Of a stretch of DNA of 64,000 bases, positions 18,914-28,739 are shown one piece after another. The position numbers were made by a program, and so were the translations under genes. The stretch's first letter is position 1; every line of letters begins with the position of its first letter. The notes below the pieces were generated by a model, which did no database searches, was not told the origin of the DNA, and was given only the letters and a program-made list of their open reading frames with translations. Source of the stretch: Candidatus Saccharimonadota bacterium (lineage in GTDB: Bacteria; Patescibacteriota; Saccharimonadia; Saccharimonadales; Saccharimonadaceae); the NCBI GenBank assembly GCA_027492255.1, contig JAPUFB010000004.1, positions 210,783 through 274,782 of the forward strand. The letters are read 5' to 3'.

Positions 18914-19918
18914 ATGGATCCAACACAGCAACCAACTACACCAGAGACACAACCAGATACTTCGGTACCACCCCTAACTCCGCAGGTCGAAAATCCTATA
19001 CTCGTCAGTCCAGTCCAGCCAGTGCCTATTCCGACTACTCCTGCCAAAAAATCACACGCGCTGCTAATTATTCTATTAGTTATCGGCGGGCTTTTTGTCC
19101 TCGGTGGTATTGCTCTAGGGCTGGTATTTTTCTTTGGTACGCAAGATACCGCTAAAGTCGCTGGAGCTGGTATCACCTTCTTTGATGCGGCTAAAAACAA
19201 TAACCGTACAAAGCTCGACTCATTGTCAGTCCCAAGCTCAACACAAAGCGATAAAGATTTTACCGCTAATCTCGCGAAAAAAGCTGGAGCAAACTGTAGT
19301 ACTGATATCCGATCTATAAAGATCAGTTATACGGCCGGAAAACCTGCTACTGCAACCATGAACGGCTACTGTGATAATAAAAGTCAAACTTGGAACTTTG
19401 GTCTCACGAAAGAAAATGGTACGTGGTATATCGACAAGTTGGTCGTTGATGGTTCAGGCTCGGCAACAACCTCTCTGACGCCAACGACTACTTCTCCTTG
19501 CTTAACCGCGAGTGAAGCGGCGGAAACAGGATATACTTCCCGCGATTTTCATGCTGATGGATATATCTTTAGCGACACTTATTTCTTTGAGCCAGATTCT
19601 GCCGCCTTCGTGTCTGATTTTGTCGCTATCCAAAATGAAGATCTTGATAAATTTGCAACATGGGTTAAGAAATATACCGATAAATCATTCATGGTAAACA
19701 TAACACCAAAGGTTCAGGAAGCAAGCCTCAGTACTGAAGGCGCTACTTTGGCAAAACAGCGCGCAGAATACGTTCGCGACCAGCTCATTCAACGTGGCGT
19801 AAAGAGCAGTAAGATTGCAATTCAAGCCGCTACAGCAGAAGCTGACACTACCGACACTCAATCAGCTCGCAGAAACGTTCTAGCGGAAATCGACGGCGAC
19901 GCAAGCTGCGCAAACTGA
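18914..19918 (+). CDS. Single-pass membrane protein with C-terminal OmpA-like domain
   Basis: 334 residues: Pro/Thr-rich cytoplasmic N-terminus, a membrane helix at about 57-78 (ALLIILLVIGGLFVLGGIAL), an exported lipoprotein-like domain with two cysteines (about 85-185), and a C-terminal segment (about 215-330). The last contains LAKQRAEYVRDQLIQRGV, which resembles the OmpA C-terminal helix that follows the peptidoglycan-binding loop. A TATAAT element sits upstream. It may attach to peptidoglycan; the OmpA assignment is tentative. Confidence 0.55.
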   Translation: MDPTQQPTTPETQPDTSVPPLTPQVENPILVSPVQPVPIPTTPAKKSHALLIILLVIGGLFVLGGIALGLVFFFGTQDTAKVAGAGITFFDAAKNNNRTKLDSLSVPSSTQSDKDFTANLAKKAGANCSTDIRSIKISYTAGKPATATMNGYCDNKSQTWNFGLTKENGTWYIDKLVVDGSGSATTSLTPTTTSPCLTASEAAETGYTSRDFHADGYIFSDTYFFEPDSAAFVSDFVAIQNEDLDKFATWVKKYTDKSFMVNITPKVQEASLSTEGATLAKQRAEYVRDQLIQRGVKSSKIAIQAATAEADTTDTQSARRNVLAEIDGDASCAN

Positions 19919-19936
19919 TCATTAACTTATTACGGG

Positions 19937-19966
19937 AGACGCTTTATTGGTAATAGAGCGTCTTTT
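19937..19966 (+). terminator. Terminator of the OmpA-domain gene
   Basis: AGACGCT pairs with AGCGTCT across a 13-base loop, followed by TTTT. Confidence 0.75.
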
Positions 19967-20010
19967 CCTTTGACTTTCCCACCCCTATAAGATATAATCT
20001 TGCACTGACT

Positions 20011-20340
20011 ATGAAAAAAGATTTACACCCAACCGACTACCGCTTCGTCGTCTTTCAAGATGAAGCTGCTGGGTTTGCGTTTCTGACACAGAGCACTGCC
20101 ACCAGCAACGAAAAAATTAAATGGGAAGATGGTAACGAGTACCCTCTCGTGAAGCTTCATATTTCAAGTGCTTCTCACCCATTCTTCACTGGTGAAGAGA
20201 AGATCATCGACACCGAAGGCCGCGTTGACCGCTTTAAGGCCCGTGCAGCTGCCGCTGAAGAGCGCCGTAAAGCACTTGCAAGCAAAGCAAAAAAAGCCGC
20301 TGTCAGCAAGCAGAAAAAAGAAGCAAAATCAGAAGCGTAA
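20011..20340 (+). CDS. rpmE2: 50S ribosomal protein L31, type B
   Basis: 109 residues. The beginning [17 protein letters not shown] and [21 protein letters not shown] are L31 signatures. The Cys residues of the zinc-binding type A are absent, so it is type B. A basic Lys/Ala tail after residue 75 is longer than usual. TTGACT-17-TATAAT lies just upstream of the ATG. Confidence 0.93.
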   Translation: MKKDLHPTDYRFVVFQDEAAGFAFLTQSTATSNEKIKWEDGNEYPLVKLHISSASHPFFTGEEKIIDTEGRVDRFKARAAAAEERRKALASKAKKAAVSKQKKEAKSEA

Positions 20341-20354
20341 GTAGCTACAGAATA

Positions 20355-20379
20355 ACCGGCCGTTTCTCGGTCGGTTTTT
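20355..20379 (+). terminator. Hairpin with T-run after rpmE2
   Basis: ACCGGCCG/CGGTCGGT stem followed by TTTT, before prfA. Confidence 0.75.
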
Positions 20380-20398
20380 GTATGAGATAATATTCCTT

Positions 20399-21469
20399 AT
20401 GAGCAACATCCAACTAAATCTCCCTGATCTCACCTCTGAACGCCAAGCGCTACAGGATTTCTTAGCACGTCCGGATGCATTCTCTGATGCGGACTTTGCA
20501 AAGAAGAATCGTCGACTCATGGAACTCGACGAACTTATCAGCACCGGTGCACGCCAAAACGATCTGAAATATCAAATCCAACAAGCATATGAACTCGCCG
20601 ACAAAGGAGATGATCTTGCCGAACTCGCTAAAGAAGAGTTACCGCTTCTAGAGAAGGAGCTCGCTGAACTCGACGAAAAACTCTTTATCATGTTGACACC
20701 AAAAGACCCGAATGATGAAAAGAATGTTATCGTCGAAATTCGTGCTGGCGCAGGAGGTGATGAGGCCTCTCTATTTGCAGCTGAACTATACAGAATGTAT
20801 CTTCGCTGGTGTGAGGCACATAGCTATAAAGCAGAGTTGATGAGCGAAAGCGCCAATGAATCGGGAGGATATAAAGAGGTCGTGTTTGAAATAAGTGGTG
20901 ATAGTCCTTATTCTCGCTTAAAATTCGAGTCCGGCGTTCATCGCGTTCAACGCGTTCCAACAACTGAAAGTCAAGGTCGTATTCATACGTCAACCGTAAC
21001 AGTCGCTGTTCTGCCGGAAGCTGAAGAAACTGATATCGAAATCAACCCCAATGATCTTAAGATTGACGTATATCGCGCGGGTGGCCATGGCGGACAGTCT
21101 GTTAATACGACAGATAGCGCAGTCCGTATCACCCACCTCCCCTCAGGACTAGTTGTCACCAACCAGGACGAAAAATCTCAGATTAAAAATAAACTCAAGG
21201 CGATGAACGTGCTTCGTGCGCGCCTGCTTCAGATAAAAACTGATGAAGAAAACGCGAAACTCAGTGCTGAGCGCCGATCCCTTATCGGTTCAGGTGACCG
21301 CTCAGAAAAAATCCGTACCTACAATTTCCCTCAAGACCGTATTACCGATCATCGTATCGGCTACAGCCGCAGTAATATCCCTGCAGCGATGAACGGCTAT
21401 ATTGATGATATATTCGAAAGTCTCGCAAACTATGAACGTGAGCTTAAAGCCCAAAACACCAATAGTTAA
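20399..21469 (+). CDS. prfA: Peptide chain release factor 1
   Basis: 356 residues with the GGQ motif ([15 protein letters not shown]) that triggers peptidyl-tRNA hydrolysis, and [15 protein letters not shown] in the domain before it. RF1 reads UAA/UAG. The ATG at 20399 is five bases after TAATAT (leaderless), which rules out the longer in-frame start. It overlaps prmC by 38 bases, the conserved prfA-prmC pairing. Confidence 0.94.
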   Translation: MSNIQLNLPDLTSERQALQDFLARPDAFSDADFAKKNRRLMELDELISTGARQNDLKYQIQQAYELADKGDDLAELAKEELPLLEKELAELDEKLFIMLTPKDPNDEKNVIVEIRAGAGGDEASLFAAELYRMYLRWCEAHSYKAELMSESANESGGYKEVVFEISGDSPYSRLKFESGVHRVQRVPTTESQGRIHTSTVTVAVLPEAEETDIEINPNDLKIDVYRAGGHGGQSVNTTDSAVRITHLPSGLVVTNQDEKSQIKNKLKAMNVLRARLLQIKTDEENAKLSAERRSLIGSGDRSEKIRTYNFPQDRITDHRIGYSRSNIPAAMNGYIDDIFESLANYERELKAQNTNS

Positions 21470-22301
21470 GTCGTGGCTCCAGGACACAACACGACAGCTC
21501 AAGACGCATCATATCGCGTCAGCTCGACTTGATGCGGAAATCGTACTTGCCCATGTCCTGTGTGTCGATAGGCTATGGCTCGTCTCTCATGACGATACTT
21601 TACTTAGTAGCTCCCAGCTACAACAAGCGGATAGCCTCATAGAACGTCGAATAAAACGTGAGCCAATTGCGTATATTGTTGGCAAGAAAGAATTTTACGG
21701 ACGAGATTTTATCGTCACGCCGGACGTTCTTATACCGAGACCGGAAACAGAAGCAATCATCGAACTTGCAAAGCAATTACAGCTTCCAAATAATAGTTAC
21801 GTTATCGACGTCGGTACTGGATCAGGGATTATTGGGCTGACTCTCAAAGCAGAGATTACTTCAATTCGCGATGTGGTATTAGTGGATATTAGTAGAAAGG
21901 CACTGGATATTGCAAAGCAAAATAATGGTAATTTATTTCACTTCACTGGGGTCCAATATTATCAATCAGACTTATTGTCGTTTTGGCTTTCCTCACCTGA
22001 TCAAGGCGCCCCATACGCTGACCTCATTCTTGCTAATTTACCTTATGTCGATACTACCTGGGAAATCTCACCTGAATTAGCGTATGAACCACAAGATGCC
22101 CTCTATGCAGAGGATGGCGGTCTTGCCCTTATTAAAAGGCTTATCACTCAATCAAAGACTGTTATTAAAGATGGTGGCTACTTGCTTCTTGAAGCAGATC
22201 CCGCTCAGCACGAAGCGATTCTTGAATACTCTCAACCAGATTTTACGCAAGTTAAAAATAGCGGCTACTGCCTTGCCCTACAGCGTCATCGAGCAGTTTG
22301 A
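21432..22301 (+). CDS. prmC: Release factor glutamine methyltransferase
   Basis: 289 residues. The N-terminal helical domain recognises the release factor; the Rossmann SAM site [13 protein letters not shown] and RPETE are typical of HemK/PrmC. The catalytic NPPY motif is NLPY here (ANLPYV). It methylates the Gln of the GGQ motif of RF1. Start taken as the ATG at 21432 inside prfA; no strong Shine-Dalgarno sequence is visible, consistent with coupling. Confidence 0.88.
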   Translation: MNVSLKPKTPIVKSWLQDTTRQLKTHHIASARLDAEIVLAHVLCVDRLWLVSHDDTLLSSSQLQQADSLIERRIKREPIAYIVGKKEFYGRDFIVTPDVLIPRPETEAIIELAKQLQLPNNSYVIDVGTGSGIIGLTLKAEITSIRDVVLVDISRKALDIAKQNNGNLFHFTGVQYYQSDLLSFWLSSPDQGAPYADLILANLPYVDTTWEISPELAYEPQDALYAEDGGLALIKRLITQSKTVIKDGGYLLLEADPAQHEAILEYSQPDFTQVKNSGYCLALQRHRAV

Positions 22302-23467
22302 GTGCCTAATGTAATCGAACTGTGTTGTTCTTTGCCGTCACGGACAAAGACTATTTCTATCGTTTGGTCTGGCTTAAAGTTCGACAATACGCTTGATAAT
22401 GTGTGTTGTGAATTAATAGACTGACCGCCTAGCGACACAATAATATCCCCTTCGCGTAATCCTGCTTTATCAGCTGGACCATCCGTCACTACGCCACCTC
22501 CATTGCTTGTAGAAGGGATATAGACGCCGCTTTTTGCCGAGAGATTATATTGCGCAACAAGATCTGGCGTTACAGCGAGATAGCGAATACCAAGTGCTGG
22601 GCGCACGACTTTACCCTGCTGCAATACGGAAACAGTCACTCCGCGAATATCATCAATTGGTATCGCAAATCCAATCCCCTGAGCATCTGCAGCTACTGCG
22701 GTATTTATACCAATCACCTCACCTTTCATATTTACAAGTGGACCGCCCGAGTTACCAGGGTTTATTGCCGCATCAGTTTGAAACAAATTCTCAAGAGTCT
22801 CAGTATTAGTTCCTCCGTCCGATGCGGTCACTGGACGCCCAAGCGCAGAAATAATCCCCGATGTCACCGTCGTCTCATATTGACCCAGTGCATTACCTAT
22901 CGCAACAACCCTCTCCCCCACTTGTACGTCTGCCGATTTCCCGAAGGATGCCGGAACAAGATTATGAGCACCATTAATCTTTAGAAATGCGACGTCATTC
23001 AGCGGATCACGTCCAACGAGAGTGACACTGGAATAGGAAGTGCCATCTGCAAGAATTATTTTTACACTCTTCGTGCCGCTACCTAGGACGTGCTTATTCG
23101 TCACAACATACCCATCGGCACTAATAATAATACCCGTACCCGCACCTTCACCAGACATATACGAACCAAATATACCCGTACCATTTACCTGAGTTATGAT
23201 CGATACCACACTTGGACTTACCGTCTTTGCAACCAGAGCAATCGCATCAGTGGCTTCATTAGTACCTTGGGACTTATTTATCGAGGTGGTCGTTTGAGAC
23301 CTCGTGAAGGAGTTTGGGACCGAGACAGGAGAAGTTGACTGGGGTTGAGCAAAATTTACTGCGAGATACGCACCTGTCCCACCTGCAATAAAACAACACA
23401 AAACAAGGGATAAATTTTTTACGACTGTTCGAGAAAAAAGCTTTCTTTTCGACTCCATTTTACTCAT
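22286..23467 (-). CDS. htrA: HtrA/DegP-like S1C serine protease, membrane anchored
   Basis: 393 residues: N-terminal membrane anchor (about 17-36), a linker, then the trypsin-like domain with His126 (VVTNKHVLG), Asp158 (DPLNDVAF) and Ser240 (NPGNSGGPL), and one C-terminal PDZ domain (about 285-380). It degrades or chaperones misfolded exported proteins. AGGTGG precedes the ATG. Confidence 0.93.
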   Translation of the reverse strand: MSKMESKRKLFSRTVVKNLSLVLCCFIAGGTGAYLAVNFAQPQSTSPVSVPNSFTRSQTTTSINKSQGTNEATDAIALVAKTVSPSVVSIITQVNGTGIFGSYMSGEGAGTGIIISADGYVVTNKHVLGSGTKSVKIILADGTSYSSVTLVGRDPLNDVAFLKINGAHNLVPASFGKSADVQVGERVVAIGNALGQYETTVTSGIISALGRPVTASDGGTNTETLENLFQTDAAINPGNSGGPLVNMKGEVIGINTAVAADAQGIGFAIPIDDIRGVTVSVLQQGKVVRPALGIRYLAVTPDLVAQYNLSAKSGVYIPSTSNGGGVVTDGPADKAGLREGDIIVSLGGQSINSQHTLSSVLSNFKPDQTIEIVFVRDGKEQHSSITLGTQTAR

Positions 23468-23495
23468 ATACTATCCACCTTTGCTTAAAACTTTC

Positions 23496-24266
23496 TTAGA
23501 GGCTCGTAGGATCAAGTCCATTGAATACGACAGCCAGTAAAACAATCGTGCCAACAACAAAAAATACTGGCATCGTCATGTCTTTACGCTTAATAATACC
23601 GTCGTTTGTTTGGTAACTTTGATACGCCATGTACACTAAAAAGCTAAGAAGGGTTGCAACTATTGAGATCTGAGGGATCATAAGAGGGCTATATGCGATA
23701 GTCCAGTAATACGCAATCCAAGCAAGCTCAGCAACACAAAAACCCCATATTACCGCTATGAATACACGATCAACCTCATCATTATACGAGCCGAGTAAGT
23801 GCTGTGCGCTCACGTACCCCACAAGCCATGCAATCATAACAACGAGCGGTAACGGTAATGCGTACGAAAAGCTAAACAACGCCATAAGACCCAGGAACTG
23901 CACCGTACCTGCCTGAACCATGATCCATTTTTGCTTCGAACGTGGTTTTATAGCAATAAGCCATACGATAAAAAGCAGTGTTATGCCAATCTGAATCCAT
24001 AAAGACCCGCTATGTAGCCATAATAGCGTTACGATCGAAAGCCCGACTAACATATCGGCAAGGTTTGTCTGCAGATTTGCAAGCCAAAAGCGCATACGAA
24101 CAGCAATGGTTCGCCATTTACTCAAAACAACTACTACATATGCAATATAGGGCGGATCAAATAGATTGACCAACAAAAGAAGTGTGCTTGCATAGGCTAT
24201 ATTGAGAACAATATAGACCACCTCACTCACAACTGATCGTCGCGAAACTGACTTAATTAGTTCCAT
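23496..24266 (-). CDS. Polytopic membrane protein, unknown
   Basis: 256 residues, about eight hydrophobic helices, almost no soluble part. The stretch LSKWRTIAVRMRFWLANLQTNLAD near 50-73 is the main charged loop. The 14-base overlap with the LCP gene suggests a joint transcript and possibly a common envelope job. I recognise no family. Confidence 0.65.
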   Translation of the reverse strand: MELIKSVSRRSVVSEVVYIVLNIAYASTLLLLVNLFDPPYIAYVVVVLSKWRTIAVRMRFWLANLQTNLADMLVGLSIVTLLWLHSGSLWIQIGITLLFIVWLIAIKPRSKQKWIMVQAGTVQFLGLMALFSFSYALPLPLVVMIAWLVGYVSAQHLLGSYNDEVDRVFIAVIWGFCVAELAWIAYYWTIAYSPLMIPQISIVATLLSFLVYMAYQSYQTNDGIIKRKDMTMPVFFVVGTIVLLAVVFNGLDPTSL

Positions 24267-25905
24267 TACCTATGATTATAACAAAATCAGCAGTACTCTG
24301 CACCCCAGAAGGCAGTGTCGTTCCCGCTGCAGACCTCCCAAGCACCTCTTGTATCTTCGCGCTCGTCTTTGGCATCACGCCCCCACTTAAGTCATACCAG
24401 ACAAAATCCTTATATACACTACTAGTCGCCGTATCACCTGTTGTAATATTGCTTAGCCCTGCGGATGTAAGTTCATTAGCTTTTTTACTCGCAACTCCGC
24501 TTTTATCAGAACCATTCAATACCTGTATGCTTGCGTCTTCATTGGTAGTATCTACTGTTGTGCCGAGCTGCTCTTTTACGTACTTACTGATTCCCGAATA
24601 ATCAAACATGCCGCTAATAGGTCGTACTATACTTTGTCCATCATAATTACCGGTTGTTACGACAGGATTTTTTTCATCGATAAGGCTGATCCGCTTGATC
24701 TTTGTATTATCGATCTCGCCTGCGAGTTTAATAAGAGTTTTTATCTCTCCGGCTGAAAAATCCGTGCGAATATTATTGCCGAGTGAATCAATTATCTTTG
24801 TTACTGTAATAGGATTTGCGAGTGTCCCAGAACTAATAGCTTTATCCTTCAGCGCAATGATAATTTTCTGCTGGTACTGTTCGCGGTCAAAATTTCCCCC
24901 CGCCAATCCATACCCACCTGCGTCGTTGCGGGCCCGCGCCAGTGCCAAGGCATGTTCACCATCAAGCTGTGCATCACCATTCGGCCACTTCACGTAGTAG
25001 CAGGTATAGCGACATCTCCAGTCAAAATTGCGGTCAAGGACCCCTCTCGGATCATCACTCTCAATTTTTACCGTAATACCCCCAACCGCATCAACCACTT
25101 CTTTTAATACGGTGTAGTTTACGTGTGCATAATAATGCATATCGAGTCCGAGTACTTCGCCAACTATGCTCTGTAGCTTCTTGGAGCCACTTGCTTCATT
25201 GCCGCTTGCCATACCGCATTCGTATGCTACGTTTATTTTTCCTTGAAACCCGCTAATACATGCTTCGCCGTATTTTACGTAGAGGTCACGAGGAATACTT
25301 ACCATCGCTGCCGTCTTCTTTTCTTGATTAATAGATAACACCATGATGCTGTCAGCGAGGTTCGCGCCTGCATCGACATGCGATGGATCATCTTCTGAGG
25401 TACCAAAAATGAGAACATTTGTATTACCTTGAGCATCCGCCTTCAGGGCAGTACCGGCACCCAGTAGATCAAGCAAATTTCCTTGAAATACTCTTCCACT
25501 CGCCAAGAATAGCTTTATACCCATATAAGCTCCACCTATAACCAGTAGTGCCCCGATTACTAATAGTATGCGTCGCCACGGTATCCTCTTGAACGACAGT
25601 TTGTTTTTCCGAGTCCGCTTATTGGCCCTTTCCCTAACATCGTCGTCAAGCGCTTGAAGTGACTCGTCGATTTCTGCCCTTCTCAAACCTGTTGCTCGGG
25701 GAACCTCATCGGGTATCGCTTCGAGAGTAGGTGTTGGATCCTCAGATTTTCTTAATCCGCCCGTATTACTACCTTTTAGAAATTCTTCTGGGATTGATGC
25801 ATTTTCGGGTCTCACTAATCCACTACCGCTCATATCAGCCTGAGAGCGGCGGCGAATAGTAAAGCCGTCTATACTTTCGGTTGGTCTAGGTTTCATTTCT
25901 TTCAT
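24253..25905 (-). CDS. LytR-CpsA-Psr family protein with LytR_C domain
   Basis: 550 residues: a long cytoplasmic N-terminus with basic and acidic repeats, one membrane helix at about 113-133, the LCP domain (about 160-390) with MVSIPRDLYV, VDAVGGI and the Arg-rich GEHALALARAR, then a C-terminal LytR_C domain (IQVLNGSDKSGVA...). LCP enzymes attach glycopolymers from undecaprenyl carriers to the wall. Adjacent TATAGG/TATAGT hexamers leave the start ambiguous between 25905 and the ATG at 25896. Confidence 0.88.
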   Translation of the reverse strand: MKEMKPRPTESIDGFTIRRRSQADMSGSGLVRPENASIPEEFLKGSNTGGLRKSEDPTPTLEAIPDEVPRATGLRRAEIDESLQALDDDVRERANKRTRKNKLSFKRIPWRRILLVIGALLVIGGAYMGIKLFLASGRVFQGNLLDLLGAGTALKADAQGNTNVLIFGTSEDDPSHVDAGANLADSIMVLSINQEKKTAAMVSIPRDLYVKYGEACISGFQGKINVAYECGMASGNEASGSKKLQSIVGEVLGLDMHYYAHVNYTVLKEVVDAVGGITVKIESDDPRGVLDRNFDWRCRYTCYYVKWPNGDAQLDGEHALALARARNDAGGYGLAGGNFDREQYQQKIIIALKDKAISSGTLANPITVTKIIDSLGNNIRTDFSAGEIKTLIKLAGEIDNTKIKRISLIDEKNPVVTTGNYDGQSIVRPISGMFDYSGISKYVKEQLGTTVDTTNEDASIQVLNGSDKSGVASKKANELTSAGLSNITTGDTATSSVYKDFVWYDLSGGVMPKTSAKIQEVLGRSAAGTTLPSGVQSTADFVIIIGNGTN

Positions 25906-25978
25906 CTACTATACCCTATACAGCCGAACGTAAGCAATTTTCGACAGCATTACAGGTTTCGTGTATGCTAGATACGTT

Positions 25979-26578
25979 ATGGCGATCACTATTACTCCGT
26001 CCAAACAGCAAAATTTTAAAGATGTTCTAAACATCGGCTTCTTCGTCTTGGCCGTCATTATCGGAGCTTGGCTCATAAACTTATTCGTATTTCAAAGTTT
26101 CAGTGTCAGTGGACCTAGTATGGAGTCCACACTGTATACGAGTGATCGACTTATCGTTAACCGCTTACCTGTTACATGGTCTCATATTCGAGGAAGTCAA
26201 TATATCCCGCCACGCGGTCAAGTAATCGTATTCCGTAATCCTTTATTTGAAAAGGGTATGCATGACGAATTTATCGTTAAACGTGTTGTGGCGTTTCCAG
26301 GAGAACGAGTCGTAGTTAAGGATGGCGCAGTGAGAGTATATAACGAGCAAAATCCAAACGGGATCGACTTTGATCACGACTATCCAGGTGGAAGCAGCCC
26401 AACCGCCGGTAACGTCGATACGATTGTCGATGATGGTCATATCTTTGTGATGGGTGATCATCGACAAGAAGGGTATTCTCTTGATTCACGTAATGGCCTC
26501 GGTACTATTCCCTATCAAAACATTATTGGACCAGTAGCACTGCGCGTATTTCCTTTCACAAAAATGCGAACTTTTTAG
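25979..26578 (+). CDS. lepB: Signal peptidase I
   Basis: 199 residues with one N-terminal membrane helix. The catalytic Ser47 (SGPSMESTL) and general-base Lys101 (VKRVVAFPGE) are present, as is MGDHR. It removes signal peptides from exported proteins. The ATG at 25979 follows TATGCT by nine bases. Confidence 0.92.
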   Translation: MAITITPSKQQNFKDVLNIGFFVLAVIIGAWLINLFVFQSFSVSGPSMESTLYTSDRLIVNRLPVTWSHIRGSQYIPPRGQVIVFRNPLFEKGMHDEFIVKRVVAFPGERVVVKDGAVRVYNEQNPNGIDFDHDYPGGSSPTAGNVDTIVDDGHIFVMGDHRQEGYSLDSRNGLGTIPYQNIIGPVALRVFPFTKMRTF

Positions 26579-26607
26579 TGACTACCCCGATTATGTCGCA
26601 CTCTTCG

Positions 26608-27498
26608 TTACTGTAATTTTTCTTCAAGCGTTTTAAGCTCGGTGTCCGATGTATAACTGATAATAATCTGTCCACCATGGGCGGTTGTTTTATGTCGCAC
26701 CGGTAGAGATAGTCGCTCTGAAAGGTGTTTCGTGAATTCAGTTTCCGTCTGTGTCGCTCGCGCTGCAGTCGTCTGTTTAGGCTGCTCCATTTGACCCGCT
26801 TTTCGATATCCAATCACATACTGCTCAGCCTTACGAACGCTCCATTCCTCAGCAATAATATGTTTCAATAAATCCTTCTGTGCTTCGCGGTCGCCCTGAA
26901 GCGCTAATATCTGTCGAGCATGTCCTTCAGTAATCTTTTTTTCTACCACAGCTTTTTTGGCATCATCAGGCAATCGCAGCATTCGTATTGAGTTCGATAT
27001 TGAACTTGCCGCCTTACCTCCCGCACGAACACTAATCTCGTCATAACTCATATTAAACTGGGTATGGAGCTTAAGATAGGCAGTTGCAACTTCGAGTGGA
27101 TTAAGATCAGTGCGTTGAAGATTTTCAATAAGGGCTATTTCCAGCTTATGTTGTCCTGTGAGTGTACGAACAATCACTGGTAGTTTCTCAAGGTTTATAC
27201 GTCCCGCAGCGCGCCATCGACGTTCACCAGCAACGATCATAAATTTTGCACCATGAGGAGTAACAACAAGCGGCTGAACAATACCATGCTCTTTAATCGA
27301 TGCCGCTAACTCTTCAAGAGCCCCTTCTTCAAACTCCCTCCTTGGCTGGTCTTTGTTGGGTACGATATCACCGATCTTGATATAACGCAGCTCAGAAACC
27401 TGTTCGTCACGAGCCGCAGTTGGATCAAATGTCTCATCTAATACATCAGTTGGAATAAGTGAATCAAATCCTCTTCCTAGGCCTTTTTTAACCGACAC
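26608..27498 (-). CDS. parB: Chromosome partition protein ParB
   Basis: 296 residues, starting with GTG (VSVKKGLGRGFDSLIP). The CTPase region RREFEEGALEELAASI and GERRWRAA, the helix-turn-helix around LSYDEIS/AGGKAASSISN and the C-terminal dimer domain are clear. It loads onto parS and spreads. The overlap with parA gives the usual parA-parB operon. Confidence 0.93.
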   Translation of the reverse strand: MSVKKGLGRGFDSLIPTDVLDETFDPTAARDEQVSELRYIKIGDIVPNKDQPRREFEEGALEELAASIKEHGIVQPLVVTPHGAKFMIVAGERRWRAAGRINLEKLPVIVRTLTGQHKLEIALIENLQRTDLNPLEVATAYLKLHTQFNMSYDEISVRAGGKAASSISNSIRMLRLPDDAKKAVVEKKITEGHARQILALQGDREAQKDLLKHIIAEEWSVRKAEQYVIGYRKAGQMEQPKQTTAARATQTETEFTKHLSERLSLPVRHKTTAHGGQIIISYTSDTELKTLEEKLQ

Positions 27499-28249
27499 GC
27501 TGCAGCACCTCCTTCGCTAGTTCTTTATATGCACGAGCCCCTTTACACCAGCGATCATACGCCCCAACTGGTTCACCGTGACTTGGAGCCTCTGCGATAC
27601 GTACATTACGCGGGATCGTCGTCTCGAATACTTTGCCTGGAAAATGCTTCTTTACTTCTTCGTATACCTGATTACTGAGCGTTGTACGGCTATCCATCAT
27701 TGTCACAAGCACACCAAGGATCTCGAGTGTAGGATTCATACCTTTACGAATAAGTTGAATGGTTTCCAGAAGCTGTCCAAGTCCTTCCAGTGCATAAAAC
27801 TCGGCCTGCACCGGCAAAAGTATATGATCTGCAGCAATAAGCCCATTAACTGTCAGTAAACTGAGGCTTGGAGGTGAGTCAATGATGATAAAGTCATAAC
27901 TGTCTTGATTCTCTAGTGCCTTTTTCAAGCGTGTAAAACGCTGTTCAGCTCGCGCCAGCTCTACTTCAGCATTGGCAAGCTGCGGCGTCGCAGGAACAAG
28001 AAAAAGATTCTTGAAATGAGTTGGCATCACTACGGCATCAAGCGGCACCGTCCCCTGTACAACATCAAGTACGCTCTTCTCGAGGCCTTTCTTATCAATC
28101 CCAAGTCCGCTCGTTGCGTTACCCTGTGGATCAAAATCGATAAGAAGTGTTTTATGCCCCGCCTTAGCAAGACCATACGCCAAATTAATACTCGTCGTTG
28201 TCTTACCAACGCCACCCTTCTGATTAGTCACCGCAATAACACGGGCCAT
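27488..28249 (-). CDS. parA: Chromosome partition ATPase ParA
   Basis: 253 residues. Deviant Walker A KGGVGKTT, Walker A' DFDPQGNAT and Walker B DSPPSLSLLT match ParA/Soj. It segregates the origin with ParB. It overlaps parB by 11 bases. Confidence 0.94.
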   Translation of the reverse strand: MARVIAVTNQKGGVGKTTTSINLAYGLAKAGHKTLLIDFDPQGNATSGLGIDKKGLEKSVLDVVQGTVPLDAVVMPTHFKNLFLVPATPQLANAEVELARAEQRFTRLKKALENQDSYDFIIIDSPPSLSLLTVNGLIAADHILLPVQAEFYALEGLGQLLETIQLIRKGMNPTLEILGVLVTMMDSRTTLSNQVYEEVKKHFPGKVFETTIPRNVRIAEAPSHGEPVGAYDRWCKGARAYKELAKEVLQRVG

Positions 28250-28320
28250 TTGTTTATATTCCCCTCATATTCTACCGTCTATTATAGCATGGTGCTCATG
28301 CGTGAAAAGTCGTGAAAACT

Positions 28321-28351
28321 AAAATCTCCCCCTATTATCTAGGAGGAGATT
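28321..28351 (-). terminator. Terminator downstream of rplU
   Basis: On the minus strand AATCTCCTCCT pairs with GGGGGAGATT and is followed by TTTTAG. Nothing else of rpmA lies behind rplU, so L27 must be encoded elsewhere. Confidence 0.8.
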
Positions 28352-28367
28352 CTGAAGTCTTGTTTCC

Positions 28368-28673
28368 TTATGCGATCGAGGTAATCTCGATACGTGAGTA
28401 CTTCTGGCGATGACCATTTTCTTTGTGAACACGCTTTTTGCTCTTGTAGCGAATAACGCGAATTTTATCACCCTTTACTTCTTCCTCAACAACCTTCGCA
28501 CTCACCTTCACCCCTTTGATAAGAGGCGTACCGACAACGGTTTTATTTCCGTCGATAGTGAGCAGCGCATCAAGTGTGAGATCTTTTGTGCCATCCGGGA
28601 GGAGGTCCACCAGGAGGGTCTCTTTTTCGGCGACAATATATTGCTTACCGCCGACTTTAATGACTGCTTTCAT
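28368..28673 (-). CDS. rplU: 50S ribosomal protein L21
   Basis: 101 residues with the L21 pattern KVGGKQYIVAEKETLLVDLL near the N-terminus and KKRVHKENGHRQKYSRIEI at the C-terminus. It is not followed by rpmA, unlike most bacteria. Confidence 0.95.
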   Translation of the reverse strand: MKAVIKVGGKQYIVAEKETLLVDLLPDGTKDLTLDALLTIDGNKTVVGTPLIKGVKVSAKVVEEEVKGDKIRVIRYKSKKRVHKENGHRQKYSRIEITSIA

Positions 28674-28739
28674 AGAATTCCTTAATTTATTTGATTCAGC
28701 GATAGATTATAACAGAGATAGATAAGGCTGTAAATATCC

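Noticed and set aside
26600..28300. parS site or replication origin near parAB
   Set aside because: No TGTTTCACGTGAAACA-like 16-mer or DnaA-box cluster was found by eye.
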